64,000 nucleotides of DNA from Marinilactibacillus sp. Marseille-P9653. GTDB lineage: Bacteria; Bacillota; Bacilli; Lactobacillales; Carnobacteriaceae_A. The notes under the pieces are model-generated. The model made no database searches and had not been told where the DNA came from. It saw only the letters and a program-made list of their open reading frames with translations. The translations under genes were made by a program, and so were the position numbers. Where the stretch lies: positions 868,001 to 932,000 of the forward strand of contig NZ_CAKAKH010000001.1 of the NCBI RefSeq assembly GCF_916618885.1. Reading direction: 5' to 3'. The first letter of the stretch is position 1, and every line of letters starts with the position of its first letter. This document shows positions 55,184 to 64,000 of the stretch, one piece after another.

Positions 55184-56959
55184 ATGAAAAAGTATATCTT
55201 TAGTTTATTTAGTATCCTTTTGTTAGTAGGGTGTAGCCAAGAACCGGAGCTGGCAGAATCAATAGAAGGTGAGAAAATACCACAAGAAGAGAGCTCGGAA
55301 GAAACAACTGAAATGGACGAAAAGCAGACTAGTGAAAGTGAAAAGGCTACAATTACAAATCCGGTAATGATTGAGAGATCTATATGGGATTTCAACGAAG
55401 ATCAAGAATATACGTTAAAAATGGAAGTTGGTCCTATTATCCGCGAAGAGGGTTATGGCATATTACCAGTTACTGTGGATGGAGAAGGAGATGTAACCTC
55501 TACTTTTAAGCGGTTATTTGATATTGGTGTATTCACAGGCGAAGGAATAAGCTCAGAGCAAGGCTATGATATCAGACTCGTTGACTCAAAAAACATGAAA
55601 GTGTCTCATCCAGCAGTTTTGATGGAAGAAGGGTATACTACCAAAGCAGTTCAGACCTTTTTAGAAAACGGAACTGGGAAAGACAATTCAACATTTGGTG
55701 CAGATCAAGACCCAGTGACATATTATGTTGCTTTCGACGCGCCAGAGGTTGATCAAGTTCAGGTATTGTTCAAAAATGCTGGATTGGTTGAAGACGTACC
55801 GGTTGTAGACAGAGATGACTCTGGAATGGCATTTTTTGATGATGAAGAGGAAGCCTTGCCAGACAATGTTGTGCCTTCGGTGGATAATATTCTTAAGCGA
55901 GAACTTTTAACTGATCAATACGAAGGATTGGACGGAAACTACGAGTCCCTTCAAAAACGAGTAGAACCGATTGAAAGTTACAAGGAGAACTTAGAAACAT
56001 CGCTCAGTAGAATAGACGAGGTTGAGTTTTCAACGGTAAATTTATCTAGTGATGTGTTATTTGATTTTGATTCGTCTGACTTGTCTGATACAGCGGATGA
56101 CGAGCTACAAGCTGCTATTATAGAGTTAACGGGAATCGATGGTGGTAAATTGGAAATCATCGGACATACAGACAAAGAAAATACCGAGGAATATAATCAG
56201 TCGTTATCTGAGGAACGTGCAGAATCCGTTCGGAATCGACTAGCTGATTTAACAGACTTATCTCAATTTAATGAAGTAACGACTGAGGGAAGATCCTTCA
56301 ATGAACCGATTGCTGATAATGAAAGCGAAGAAGGTAGAGCTCAAAATCGTAGGGTAGCTCTACAGTTTACTCCTCCAAAAGAAAAAGTAGTCGTTGAATC
56401 AACAGAAGAAACTATACCTGAACCGGAAGGACCGGTTAGTAAATTTCCAGAATTTGTTGAAACAAAATTCGGAAACATTGAAATTGAATCTCTTAAACAA
56501 GTCGATGGCATGCTAGTAGGACAGTTCAAAGTGTTCAAGTCTGAAGATACAGGTTTGAAATATGATGCATTAACGCATTCTCCTGGAGTGGGCGCTAGAG
56601 GTTGGAGTGTAAATAAGTCCATTGGCTATAACCAGTTCAGTGCTTATGCACCGACACTTGTCAGTAATGGACAGAGGTTTTATCCCTTAGACTATTATTT
56701 AACACCTTTAACTGGTAAATATATTGATCGAAAAGTTGAAGATACACAAGAAGACTTAAAATTTATTGTTCCACTAGCAGAAAGAAGTATGCCACAAGGA
56801 ACTTCGACAAATGGTGCTTATTTTTATGCGACAGTTGTTTGGCCATCAGTAACAGATAATGAAGTGACAATCGATCTCGCAGACACAGGTGTTTATCGGA
56901 CATCGACAGAACAAACAGCACCATGGAGAATCACGAATGTTCCAATTGAAAAAGATTGA
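55184..56959 (+). CDS. lipoprotein with OmpA-type peptidoglycan-binding domain
   Basis: 591 aa. Signal peptide and lipobox LLLVGC (Cys17), a Glu/Ser/Thr-rich acidic linker to about residue 60, an unrecognised domain to about 270, a short coiled segment, then an OmpA-like domain (about 285-400) with FDFDSSDLSDTADDELQ, IIGHTDKENTEEYNQSLSEERAESVRNRL and EEGRAQNRRVAL. The Asp and Arg that hold diaminopimelate in OmpA domains are present. A C-terminal domain of about 170 residues follows. Presumably tethers membrane to cell wall. OmpA domains are less usual in Firmicutes, where MotB is the common carrier. Confidence 0.8.
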   Translation: MKKYIFSLFSILLLVGCSQEPELAESIEGEKIPQEESSEETTEMDEKQTSESEKATITNPVMIERSIWDFNEDQEYTLKMEVGPIIREEGYGILPVTVDGEGDVTSTFKRLFDIGVFTGEGISSEQGYDIRLVDSKNMKVSHPAVLMEEGYTTKAVQTFLENGTGKDNSTFGADQDPVTYYVAFDAPEVDQVQVLFKNAGLVEDVPVVDRDDSGMAFFDDEEEALPDNVVPSVDNILKRELLTDQYEGLDGNYESLQKRVEPIESYKENLETSLSRIDEVEFSTVNLSSDVLFDFDSSDLSDTADDELQAAIIELTGIDGGKLEIIGHTDKENTEEYNQSLSEERAESVRNRLADLTDLSQFNEVTTEGRSFNEPIADNESEEGRAQNRRVALQFTPPKEKVVVESTEETIPEPEGPVSKFPEFVETKFGNIEIESLKQVDGMLVGQFKVFKSEDTGLKYDALTHSPGVGARGWSVNKSIGYNQFSAYAPTLVSNGQRFYPLDYYLTPLTGKYIDRKVEDTQEDLKFIVPLAERSMPQGTSTNGAYFYATVVWPSVTDNEVTIDLADTGVYRTSTEQTAPWRITNVPIEKD

Positions 56960-56968
56960 CTGATCAAT

Positions 56969-57022
56969 AAATCAGAGTCACTGGGTAATTTCTTATAAGA
57001 AGTTATGTAGTGACTCTGATTT
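56969..57022 (+). terminator. terminator after the OmpA-domain gene
   Basis: Perfect 14-bp arms AAATCAGAGTCACT / AGTGACTCTGATTT, with a 26-nt loop that itself folds (TTTCTTATAAGAA). Confidence 0.75.
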
Positions 57023-57164
57023 ATTTTATTTTGTATTCTATTAGCTATACTTTATATTAGAAAAAGAGCAAGCGTCATCATATTTTGAGTGATTGCTTGA
57101 TTGGCTTTAAGGCGGTATACTAGTGGGATAGCCTAAAAATCGGCTTAGAAAAAGGAGAAGGTTT

Positions 57165-58607
57165 ATGACACCGAATATGATCGGATTTAGTTTTGTAATG
57201 ATTGGGATTTTCCTGATACTAGGAAAATATGTTAGAAATCATGTAAATTGGTTACGTAATTTATTTTTACCAAGTTCAATTATTGCAGGATTTTTAGCAC
57301 TATTATTAGGACCTGACGCTTTAGGAAGAGTGACTTCTATGTTTTTAGATGAAGGAAACTTTTTCTATACTGGGTTGGTTCCGGAATTTATTCTTGAGGT
57401 TTGGAGACCACTTCCAGGTATGTTTATCAATATTGTGTTTGCGGCATTATTCTTAGGTAAAACCGTACCAAGCGTTAAGAAGATTTGGAAAACAGCTGGG
57501 CCTCAAATCGTCATGGGGCAGGCTGTTTCTTGGGGACAGTATGTTGTTGGGTTACTACTAACGATATTCGTTCTGACACCATTTTTTGGAATGAGCCCGT
57601 TAGCTGGGGCACTAATCGAAATTAGTTTCGTTGGTGGACATGGTACAGCTGCTGGTCTAGCAGATACCTTTGCGACTCTTGGATTTGCGGAAGGTGCAGA
57701 CTTAGCACTTGGACTTGCAACGATCGGTATATTGGTCGGTGTGCTAGTTGGAATTATTTTGATCAATATCGCTTATAGAAAAGGGATGGCGAAATATGTA
57801 GGCGGAGAAACTGATTTCACAGATGAAGAGCGTGAACAGCTTGGTGAATCTTACGGATATGATATGGAACCTACTGTTAAAGAAGCGAAGGCCATTGAAC
57901 CTTTAGCCTTTCACTTTTCACTGATAGCCGTTGCGATCGCTTTTGGGTATCTTTTACAACAAGGATTGATTCTACTAGAAGCCTATACTTGGGGTGCTTG
58001 GACAGATGTTTATCTGTTTCCTTATATGCCATTATTCCCATTAGCTATGATTGGTGGTATGATGATTCAATTATTTTTCGATAAAATGAACATTCATATG
58101 TATATTGACCAGAACTTGATTAGCAAGATTTCTGGATTTGCACTAGATATCTTATTGGTATCTGCATTAGCAACCTTGTCTCTAGATGTTATTGGAGACA
58201 ATATCATTCCATTCTTATTGATTTCAATTGTAGCGATTGTCTGGAACGTCTTTGCTTTCCTTTATTTAGGACCGAAAATGATACCAGATAACTGGTTTGA
58301 AAGAGGTCTTGGGGACTTTGGTCAGGCTACAGGAATGACCGCAACAGGTTTACTTTTAATGAAAGTGGCAGATCCTAAGCATCAAACGCCAGCGCTTGAA
58401 GGATTTGGCTATAAACAAATCTTATTCGAACCCTTTGTAGGTGGTGGGTTAGTAACAGCAGCATCACTGCCCTTTATCTATCAGTTCGGACCAGTTGTTT
58501 TCTTGATTATTTCAATCATTGTTACCGCAGCGTTTTTGATATTTGGTTTGGTTTACTTTGGACCGAAAAAGAATAATGAAAAACAAAAATCAAAAAAGTT
58601 TAAATAA
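57165..58607 (+). CDS. sodium/glutamate symporter family transporter (GltS type)
   Basis: 480 aa, about 11-12 membrane spans. Two inverted halves each carry a re-entrant-loop motif: GGHGTAAGLADTFATLGF (about residues 152-169) in the first and DFGQATGMTATGLLLMKVADP (about 385-405) in the second, as in GltS. SxIAGFLALLLGPDAL near the N-terminus also fits. It should take up glutamate with Na+. Lysine-rich C-terminal tail. Monocistronic with GGAGAAGG site. Confidence 0.85.
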   Translation: MTPNMIGFSFVMIGIFLILGKYVRNHVNWLRNLFLPSSIIAGFLALLLGPDALGRVTSMFLDEGNFFYTGLVPEFILEVWRPLPGMFINIVFAALFLGKTVPSVKKIWKTAGPQIVMGQAVSWGQYVVGLLLTIFVLTPFFGMSPLAGALIEISFVGGHGTAAGLADTFATLGFAEGADLALGLATIGILVGVLVGIILINIAYRKGMAKYVGGETDFTDEEREQLGESYGYDMEPTVKEAKAIEPLAFHFSLIAVAIAFGYLLQQGLILLEAYTWGAWTDVYLFPYMPLFPLAMIGGMMIQLFFDKMNIHMYIDQNLISKISGFALDILLVSALATLSLDVIGDNIIPFLLISIVAIVWNVFAFLYLGPKMIPDNWFERGLGDFGQATGMTATGLLLMKVADPKHQTPALEGFGYKQILFEPFVGGGLVTAASLPFIYQFGPVVFLIISIIVTAAFLIFGLVYFGPKKNNEKQKSKKFK

Positions 58608-58616
58608 TAAGTAAAC

Positions 58617-58653
58617 AAAAAACACGACGGACTGAACGAGTCTGTCGTGTTTT
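58617..58653. terminator. bidirectional terminator
   Basis: Stem AAAACACGACGGACT / AGTCTGTCGTGTTTT (one mismatch), 5-nt loop, between the convergent gltS-like and ydcF-like genes. Confidence 0.85.
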
Positions 58654-58657
58654 TCGT

Positions 58658-59686
58658 TTAATTGAAATAAAGGTAGAAAGCCGTTAAAATAATATTTAAG
58701 ACGAAGCCAATAGATAAAACAATCAGATGATAGTTACGGTAAAGATTCATATAGGCAATAAATTCTCTAATAAATGCATTGGGAATATAATAAAAGGCCG
58801 TCCGTGCACCTATGCCGTCAGCATCTATATGGGCTCTTTTAGCATAAATACCGGCTCTCAGTAAGTGATAATTATTGGTCACGAATACAGCTTTTTTGTC
58901 AGAAGAAGCGGCCATTTTTTCGGCAGAAAATTTCATATTTTCATAAGTGTTTTTAGACTGATTTTCCACTATAATCTGTTCTTCTTCAAGTCCAAGTGTT
59001 TTCGCAAATTCTGCCATTGCTTCGGCTTCAGGTAAAAGCTCATCTTCACCTTGTCCACCTGAGAAAATCACATACGCTTTTTTATTGTTTTTCTCTAATT
59101 GCACTTTGTAAAAACTGAGGCCTTTCTTGATCCTGCTTTGTAGTAGAGGAGGTACTTTATAACCATCAATCAAGCCGCCACCTAAGATAATGATATAATC
59201 TTTATCGAGTTTAGGGTAGTAAATTTGGTAAAGAAGCGAAGAGACTCCAAACATGACCAAAAAGAAACTTAGATAGGCTACACAGAAACCTGCAAAAGAA
59301 AATAAGAAGTCTAGTTGAGTAGGAATATACTGATCTAGTTTTAAAATTCTAGCGATGTTCAAAAAGAGTATGCCGATACCAATGGCGAGTAATAGAGAAT
59401 TTTTTAATCGAATGCCTTCCTTTTGATAGATTTTTACCGTATTGAAAAAAGAAAAAATAATCAGACCAAACCCTCCGAAGGCTAATAGAATAATAATTAA
59501 ACCGAATAAAAACACGAAAATATAGGTGATAAACGTTCCGGGATTTTGAACTGTTTCATAAGCGAGGGATCCCATGACACTAATTATAGCGAGTGTCAGG
59601 AAAAATCCATTTAAAACTTTTCGGCGATCTTGTATATATGCTATGATAAAAAGTGCTATAAAAAATACTGTAATTAGATGAACCAT
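58658..59686 (-). CDS. YdcF-family (DUF218) membrane protein
   Basis: 342 aa. Five or so N-terminal membrane spans (to about residue 165), then a DUF218/ElyC-SanA-YdcF domain: IILGGGLIDGYKVP, YVIFSGGQGEDELLPEAEAMAEFA, ENQSKNTYENMKFS, VTNNYHLLRAGIYAKR, and a last membrane span at the C-terminus. Such proteins are linked to envelope or S-adenosylmethionine-binding functions, but no activity is firmly assigned. The domain should lie near the membrane face. Confidence 0.85.
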   Translation of the reverse strand: MVHLITVFFIALFIIAYIQDRRKVLNGFFLTLAIISVMGSLAYETVQNPGTFITYIFVFLFGLIIILLAFGGFGLIIFSFFNTVKIYQKEGIRLKNSLLLAIGIGILFLNIARILKLDQYIPTQLDFLFSFAGFCVAYLSFFLVMFGVSSLLYQIYYPKLDKDYIIILGGGLIDGYKVPPLLQSRIKKGLSFYKVQLEKNNKKAYVIFSGGQGEDELLPEAEAMAEFAKTLGLEEEQIIVENQSKNTYENMKFSAEKMAASSDKKAVFVTNNYHLLRAGIYAKRAHIDADGIGARTAFYYIPNAFIREFIAYMNLYRNYHLIVLSIGFVLNIILTAFYLYFN

Positions 59687-59808
59687 AGAGCCTCCTTTAA
59701 ATAGTGTGTAATGAGCGTAACTTTTGGTTTCTCATGCACCCATCATATAATATTTAGTGCATTATACCTACAAAACAATAAACGAGTTATCAAGTAAAAA
59801 GAAGGGAA

Positions 59809-60546
59809 GTGAATCGATTGAAATCTAAACGGTTAGAAGAAAATGGATTGATCAATAGGGTTGCAGGTAGCGACTACAATTTTAGATACCAGAAAGCGGG
59901 AAATCGAGTTGTGGAAGATCTAGAAAAGGTTCTTAGAGAATTAGCGATTGAACCTAAAGAAATATACTCCGGTCAACAAACGCATAGTGCACATATTGAA
60001 TATGTAGACGGTATGAACGGAGAGGCTTTTGTATTTGGGAAAACCTTTAAAGATACAGATGGATTGATTACAGATCAAACAGATGTGGCCTTATTCATAA
60101 AATTCGCTGATTGTACACCAGTCGTTCTATTTGATCCAGTCAAGAAAGTTCAAGCAAGTGTTCACTCTGGATGGAGAGGCACAACAAAAAAGATTTCACT
60201 AAAGGCAATCGAACGAATGGTGGAACAGTTTGGATGCGATAAAGAAGATATTTTAGCCTATGTAGGACCTTCTATAGATCTTGCAAATTATGAAGTAGGG
60301 CCAGAGGTTTACGAAGCGTTTAAGGAATTTAAAACCCGAGACGATTTCTTTGAACCTAGGGGAGAGAAATACTTGATGAGCATGCTAGATGCCAATTTGT
60401 CTATTTTACTAAAAGCAGGACTTAAGGCAGAGAATATTGAAATAGAACGAGCTTCTACTTATACAGATAATCGGCTTCATTCAGCTAGAAAAGAAGGTCC
60501 AGACTACCAACTTAATGGGATAGTGACTATGATACCATCAAAATAG
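59809..60546 (+). CDS. pgeF: YfiH/PgeF-family multicopper-oxidase-like protein
   Basis: 245 aa. Zinc/copper site residues are in QQTHSAH, FADCTPVV (Cys) and VHSGWRGT (His). The family is variously annotated as polyphenol oxidase (laccase domain), purine nucleoside phosphorylase or, in E. coli PgeF, peptidoglycan editing factor. Start is GTG 59809 or TTG 59818; GAAGGGAAG fits both. It stands alone and is not linked to the division cluster as in Bacillus (ylmD). Confidence 0.88.
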   Translation: MNRLKSKRLEENGLINRVAGSDYNFRYQKAGNRVVEDLEKVLRELAIEPKEIYSGQQTHSAHIEYVDGMNGEAFVFGKTFKDTDGLITDQTDVALFIKFADCTPVVLFDPVKKVQASVHSGWRGTTKKISLKAIERMVEQFGCDKEDILAYVGPSIDLANYEVGPEVYEAFKEFKTRDDFFEPRGEKYLMSMLDANLSILLKAGLKAENIEIERASTYTDNRLHSARKEGPDYQLNGIVTMIPSK

Positions 60547-60551
60547 AGAAT

Positions 60552-60590
60552 ACTCGAATGCCTAAAATTTTTAGGGGTTCGAGTTTTTTA
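60552..60590 (+). terminator. terminator after pgeF
   Basis: ACTCGAA and CCTAAAA pair with TTTTAGG and TTCGAGT around a small loop, with a short internal mismatch, followed by seven T. Confidence 0.75.
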
Positions 60591-60802
60591 TATTAATTTA
60601 AGTAAAGCGTTTTTTTAATGAGCTTAAAGCACTAGTAACAGTAGGAAATGGATTAAGCTAATACTTTTCTTTGTTTCCATTTTTGGAGTACTCTAATGGC
60701 GAAGTAGATATTAAAAACTATTAAGATAAGACATTTTTACCAGTATAAAAAATTGAAGATAGTTAAGCTATATCCAAGTCTTTTAACTGAAGGAGTTCTA
60801 AT

Positions 60803-61957
60803 ATGGATATCTATATTATGCCTATACGAACAGCAGTGATTTTTTTCTTTCTGTTAAGTTTTTTTCTCCTTATTCCATGGCTAATTTATAGTTATAGAAA
60901 ATATGGTTATTTAAGTATTTGGGCGTCTATGGTAGCGTATTCTTTCATTTTTTATATGCTAACGGCTTTATTTTTAGTACTATTGCCTCTTCCAGCTACT
61001 CGAGATATTCGTTCTTTACAATCTCCCGATACGAAGCATTATTCTCTTATTCCATTTCAGTTCATTTGGGACATAGTACATAGTAGTGCGGTAATTACCC
61101 AACTGTCTACTTATATAGAATTATTCAAGCAAAGTGCATTTTTACAAGCTTTTTTTAATCTCCTTTTATTACTTCCATTTGGTGTTTATCTAAGATATTT
61201 TTTCCAGTCTGAAAAATACTGGAAAAAAGTTTTCGGTTTAGGATTTTTAGTATCTTTATTCTTTGAAGTAACCCAACTAACAGGGATTTATGGCCTTTAT
61301 AATGCTCCTTATCGTATCTTCGATATAGATGATCTTTTTCTAAACAGCACGGGCGCCTTGTTAGGGTTTTTCATAGCTCCTGTCATTCTTTCTCTTTTTC
61401 CTTCTAGAAAAACCATTCAAGAGAAAAGTTTACAGGTTAAAAAAAGATCTTATATCTATCCGCTTCAAGAGCTATTGGCTGTGGTTGTAGATTATCTAAT
61501 CATTAAAATGAGTTGGAATTTAACAGGAGGATTCTTTACATCAAATACGTTTATAGAGTTTCTTTATACGATGGTTGGTTTTATGATTTTCTTCTTCGTA
61601 ATACCAATCATTTGGAATGGGAAAACCATTGGAACGAGTATTCTACGTTTTAAATTAACAAGTATAAATGGAGGAGTGCCGGATTGGAGGTCTTTATTGA
61701 AAAGAACTTTTTCGATAGGTTTGCCTTCAGTATTAACGTCTGTTGTAAGAGTAATCTCGAAAGTTGAATTGGATATAAGTTCTCCATTTTATATTTATCA
61801 AGTATGGTTTGATGTAGTAGCGATTATAGTATACTTTATATTATGGAGCGTCCTGTTTATTCATATACTGTTCACTTTAATTCAAAAAGGGAAACATCCA
61901 TTTTACTTTGACCGTGTAGCCAGTTTAATAGCGAAAAGGGATTCTGCCGCTACTTAA
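60803..61957 (+). CDS. VanZ-RDD fusion membrane protein
   Basis: 384 aa. The first 190 residues are VanZ-like: an aromatic first span, LPFGVYLRYFF, FFEVTQLTGIYG and the FDIDDLFLNSTGALLGFF signature. From about residue 215 an RDD domain follows (VVDYLIIKMSW, GKTIGTSILRFKLTSINGG, RSLLKRT), with the Arg-Asp-Asp pattern partly kept as V-D. VanZ gives low-level teicoplanin resistance in enterococci; RDD proteins include Na+/H+ exchangers and lipid-modifying factors. The role of the fusion is unknown. Monocistronic. Confidence 0.82.
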   Translation: MDIYIMPIRTAVIFFFLLSFFLLIPWLIYSYRKYGYLSIWASMVAYSFIFYMLTALFLVLLPLPATRDIRSLQSPDTKHYSLIPFQFIWDIVHSSAVITQLSTYIELFKQSAFLQAFFNLLLLLPFGVYLRYFFQSEKYWKKVFGLGFLVSLFFEVTQLTGIYGLYNAPYRIFDIDDLFLNSTGALLGFFIAPVILSLFPSRKTIQEKSLQVKKRSYIYPLQELLAVVVDYLIIKMSWNLTGGFFTSNTFIEFLYTMVGFMIFFFVIPIIWNGKTIGTSILRFKLTSINGGVPDWRSLLKRTFSIGLPSVLTSVVRVISKVELDISSPFYIYQVWFDVVAIIVYFILWSVLFIHILFTLIQKGKHPFYFDRVASLIAKRDSAAT

Positions 61958-62143
61958 ATAGTAGTAGAATCCTTTTTATTTAGAATAATATGCATAATTT
62001 CGTAGTTCGTCTGTAAATATGATCAATATTTAACAAAAAGGTTAAATGTTGATTATTTTTTGGTATATACCTTTACTAAAGTACAAGAACATTGTATTCT
62101 TTTAGCGCAATAAGTTGATATAGCAAGTAGGAAGTGCATAGAG

Positions 62144-62530
62144 ATGAACTTGGACTTCACCGATAAAGAGTCTCAGAGTATAGAATATATTGTGAATTGC
62201 TTAACAATATCTAAAGAAGAATATTTTATGAATCTTCACTATAAAAATAAAGTCACTAAAGAATCTTTAAAAGATCAAAAAAATTTTAGATTATTTATTG
62301 AAGATTATCATCATATGCTAGAAAACCTGTACGAATATAATTTCATATTAAAAGATATGATTGAACACAACAATGATACCAAAGTTATTGATGCCATTCT
62401 TTATTTTCTAGATACGACAATAAAAGATCCTTTGGTACTTGCTCAAATATATAATATCTACAAAAAGCAGAATAAAGCAGGGTCTTCTTCGTATAAAAAA
62501 CCAACAGAGTTATCTGATTTACCTAAATAA
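62144..62530 (+). CDS. hypothetical protein (128 aa)
   Basis: A soluble, mostly helical protein (DKESQSIEYIVNCLTISKEEYFMNLHYKN ...), rich in Tyr, Asn and Lys, with no signal peptide or membrane span. I recognise no family. TAGGAAG lies about 11 nt before ATG and a strong terminator follows, so it is likely a real, free-standing gene. Confidence 0.6.
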   Translation: MNLDFTDKESQSIEYIVNCLTISKEEYFMNLHYKNKVTKESLKDQKNFRLFIEDYHHMLENLYEYNFILKDMIEHNNDTKVIDAILYFLDTTIKDPLVLAQIYNIYKKQNKAGSSSYKKPTELSDLPK

Positions 62531-62552
62531 ACTTAGTAACTGGTAAGTGCAA

Positions 62553-62614
62553 TAAAAGAAACGTATTCGACTTTTGCGAACCATTACCGCTAAAGGTCGA
62601 ATACGTTTCTTTTA
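62553..62614. terminator. long bidirectional terminator
   Basis: Arms of about 26 bp (TAAAAGAAACGTATTCGAC... / ...GTCGAATACGTTTCTTTTA) with one or two mismatches and a 9-nt loop, between the unknown gene and ydbS. Confidence 0.85.
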
Positions 62615-63085
62615 CGTTAAACTCATTTGGATTCTTTCTTGAATCTTACTTTGGATTTCAAGAGCTTCTTCACGTTTCAACTCGGGCAGATAATTCGTTT
62701 GAGAAGATGTGGTGACGCGTAATTCCACAATATCGAACGCCTTCGCAATAGGACCGATATCTAATTCTATATTTTGAATACGCATCAAAGGGATGGTGAT
62801 TTGTTCTCTTATCCATATTCCTTTGAAAATAACGAGTTGATTTTCAATAATATCATAACGCCAATACTTGGCCTTAAAAGGTGGTCGGATTCCTATAAAA
62901 ATTATCCATTGTACTACAAACAAAAAAATAATCAGTCGAAGAACCCACTCTGGTACGATAAAAAAGTCAAAAAATTGATTCAGTAAAACTATGCTGATAA
63001 TGATCACTAAAAATATCATACAATGAATCAAAGCTTTTAATCTCCAGTAGCGTACCACATCATAATGCGTCCTGTTAGTACTCAT
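62612..63085 (-). CDS. ydbS: PH domain-containing membrane protein (YdbS type)
   Basis: 157 aa: two membrane spans (about residues 20-66) followed by a bacterial PH (bPH2) domain starting near KYWRYDIIENQLVIFKGIWIREQITIPLMRIQNIELDIGPIAKAF. The start is ATG 63085, with AGAGGTG 7 nt upstream; the longer frame reaching 63145 lies inside ydbT. YdbS and YdbT protect against antimicrobial peptides in Bacillus; here too the two genes overlap by 11 nt and form an operon. Confidence 0.85.
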   Translation of the reverse strand: MSTNRTHYDVVRYWRLKALIHCMIFLVIIISIVLLNQFFDFFIVPEWVLRLIIFLFVVQWIIFIGIRPPFKAKYWRYDIIENQLVIFKGIWIREQITIPLMRIQNIELDIGPIAKAFDIVELRVTTSSQTNYLPELKREEALEIQSKIQERIQMSLT

Positions 63086-64000
63086 TATGTTCACCTCTTT
63101 TTGGTCTAAACCAGTTAAATAGTTCAAATGCGTCTGTTTCTTCAATGAATTTCAACTCAATATCTTGAGATAATTGACCTTGGGCAAAAAAGAAAGCCAC
63201 TCTAGCAAGGTTAGCTTTTTTCAAAAATGGATTTTGTTTAACCTTCAGATTCAAAATTCTATCTCTTAATATATAAGTCTTTTTCACCGAAAATCGCTTG
63301 GCGACTTGCAAGGTAATCTCATCCTCTGAAAGCTTATACCCATTTAATTGTTGCGAGCGATAACCAAATAATAGGTTCAGTAAAATAAAGATTAAACCAA
63401 TCACCCATGCGTAAGACCAAAACAGCATAGAAATAGCTACTGCTGCAATGATCCAAAACAATAGTCTGAATTGTATAAAACGTCGAATGGAGCGTTTGGG
63501 TGTAATCAAGTCAGCAGATTCAAAACGATATTCCGGAAAACAAGCGTTCATCAAAGGAGTTAATTGATTTGTTTTAACGAGTGGCAATAGAACCACTTTT
63601 CCATCTTCTGCCTCCTCGTTTTTATCGTCATTCTCATCCTCATTTTCATCAGTAGCAATAGACAAGGTAAAAGCGGTATATCCAAACCTACTCATCAGCA
63701 CATTCTGCTTTTCTTCAATGCTCTGCACATTCTCAAGTACAACAGTCTGACTATTGGTCTCCAACAATCCCCGTGTGATTTTCAAGTGTTTATCAGTCAG
63801 GAAAACACTGAACTGATAGTGTTTGAAAATCATAAAAATCGTTCCAATTGAGTAAATGGCTACAATCAAACCTAAAATGGCCAAGGTTAAAAGTGAAATA
63901 GAAGTGTTCAGTAATTGACTTGATTGTTCAAAGACATAGTCGATCAAAAAATTAGACACAAACTTACTCGCAAAAAGGAATAGGATAAAACTACGAATCA
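63075..64000 (-). CDS. ydbT: PH domain-containing membrane protein (YdbT type), 5' end outside window
   Basis: The frame is open to the window edge, giving the last 308 or so residues; the GTG at 63957-63959 is not the start, because reading continues upstream (IRSFILFLFASKF). bPH2 domain features appear at about residues 62-130 (QFSVFLTDKHLKITRGLLETNSQTVVLENVQSIEEKQNVLMSRFGYTAFTLSIAT) and again near the C-terminus (YKLSEDEITLQVAKRFSVKKTYILRDRILNLKVKQNPFLKKANLA), with a pair of membrane spans between. An acidic insert (DENEDENDDKNEEAEDG) interrupts the first. Works with YdbS. Confidence 0.85.
   Translation of the reverse strand, partial: IRSFILFLFASKFVSNFLIDYVFEQSSQLLNTSISLLTLAILGLIVAIYSIGTIFMIFKHYQFSVFLTDKHLKITRGLLETNSQTVVLENVQSIEEKQNVLMSRFGYTAFTLSIATDENEDENDDKNEEAEDGKVVLLPLVKTNQLTPLMNACFPEYRFESADLITPKRSIRRFIQFRLLFWIIAAVAISMLFWSYAWVIGLIFILLNLLFGYRSQQLNGYKLSEDEITLQVAKRFSVKKTYILRDRILNLKVKQNPFLKKANLARVAFFFAQGQLSQDIELKFIEETDAFELFNWFRPKRGEHNEY

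Noticed and set aside
62774-62986. 70-aa plus-strand ORF over ydbS
   Set aside because: It is antisense to a clear PH-domain gene with a good start and operon context.

Overview
The window is a low-GC Gram-positive chromosome segment, most likely from a member of Carnobacteriaceae (Lactobacillales, close to Marinilactibacillus/Alkalibacterium/Carnobacterium). The evidence is the 16S rRNA, AAGGAGG-type ribosome binding sites, frequent TTG starts, rho-independent terminators after most units, a T-box leader and many Bacillus/Listeria-type conserved genes (yutD, yutF, yumC, yuiD, yugI, ydbS/ydbT). The genus is an inference from memory of the rRNA, not a search result.

Layout. 1-14.9 kb: the end of an alpha/beta hydrolase, a tiny Lmo0937-type membrane protein, an EAL-domain gene split by an in-frame amber codon, UV damage endonuclease, a TspO/MBR protein, a YeiH-type transporter, ketopantoate reductase, an M20 amidohydrolase, a cytoplasmic 5'-nucleotidase-family enzyme, a lipoprotein, a CDF metal transporter, and a two-gene unit (BASS-family transporter plus iron-type dehydrogenase). 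A leader peptide rich in Leu/Ile/Val codons and a strong terminator precede that unit. 15-23.5 kb: a complete, tightly overlapping histidine operon hisZGDCBHAF(IE) on the minus strand, with hisJ and a YdbC-like gene divergent from it and a 29-bp palindrome between them. 23.6-34.4 kb: nitroreductase, two GNATs, RNase H, a Met-type T-box driving a MetE-like methyltransferase and cutC, cardiolipin synthase, and the yunD-yutD-yutF-TIGR01906 operon. 34.45-35.93 kb: an IS150-type element inserted in the loop of a terminator. 36-44.2 kb: pgpA, yumC, yuiD, cyclophilin, fructokinase, MalY/PatB, yugI, a degenerate Nudix-like protein, pgi and a GNAT.

44.3-51.6 kb: an rRNA operon (two strong promoters, 16S-23S-5S, no tRNA in the 16S-23S spacer) followed by 20 tRNA genes, none encoding its CCA end. 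The region just downstream (51.6-54.9 kb) is a scar zone. It holds an ISL3-family element with a perfect 8-bp target duplication and an amber-split transposase, then a decayed AAC(6')-like acetyltransferase gene that is itself interrupted by an IS3-family element.

55-64 kb: an OmpA-domain lipoprotein preceded by a paired palindromic operator, a GltS-type glutamate/Na+ symporter, a YdcF protein, a PgeF/YfiH protein, a VanZ-RDD membrane protein, a small unknown protein, and the ydbS/ydbT PH-domain pair, the latter cut by the window edge.

No CRISPR array, prophage, toxin-antitoxin or obvious defence locus is visible. The most promising unexplained item is the putative branched-chain-amino-acid attenuator in front of the BASS transporter/dehydrogenase pair.
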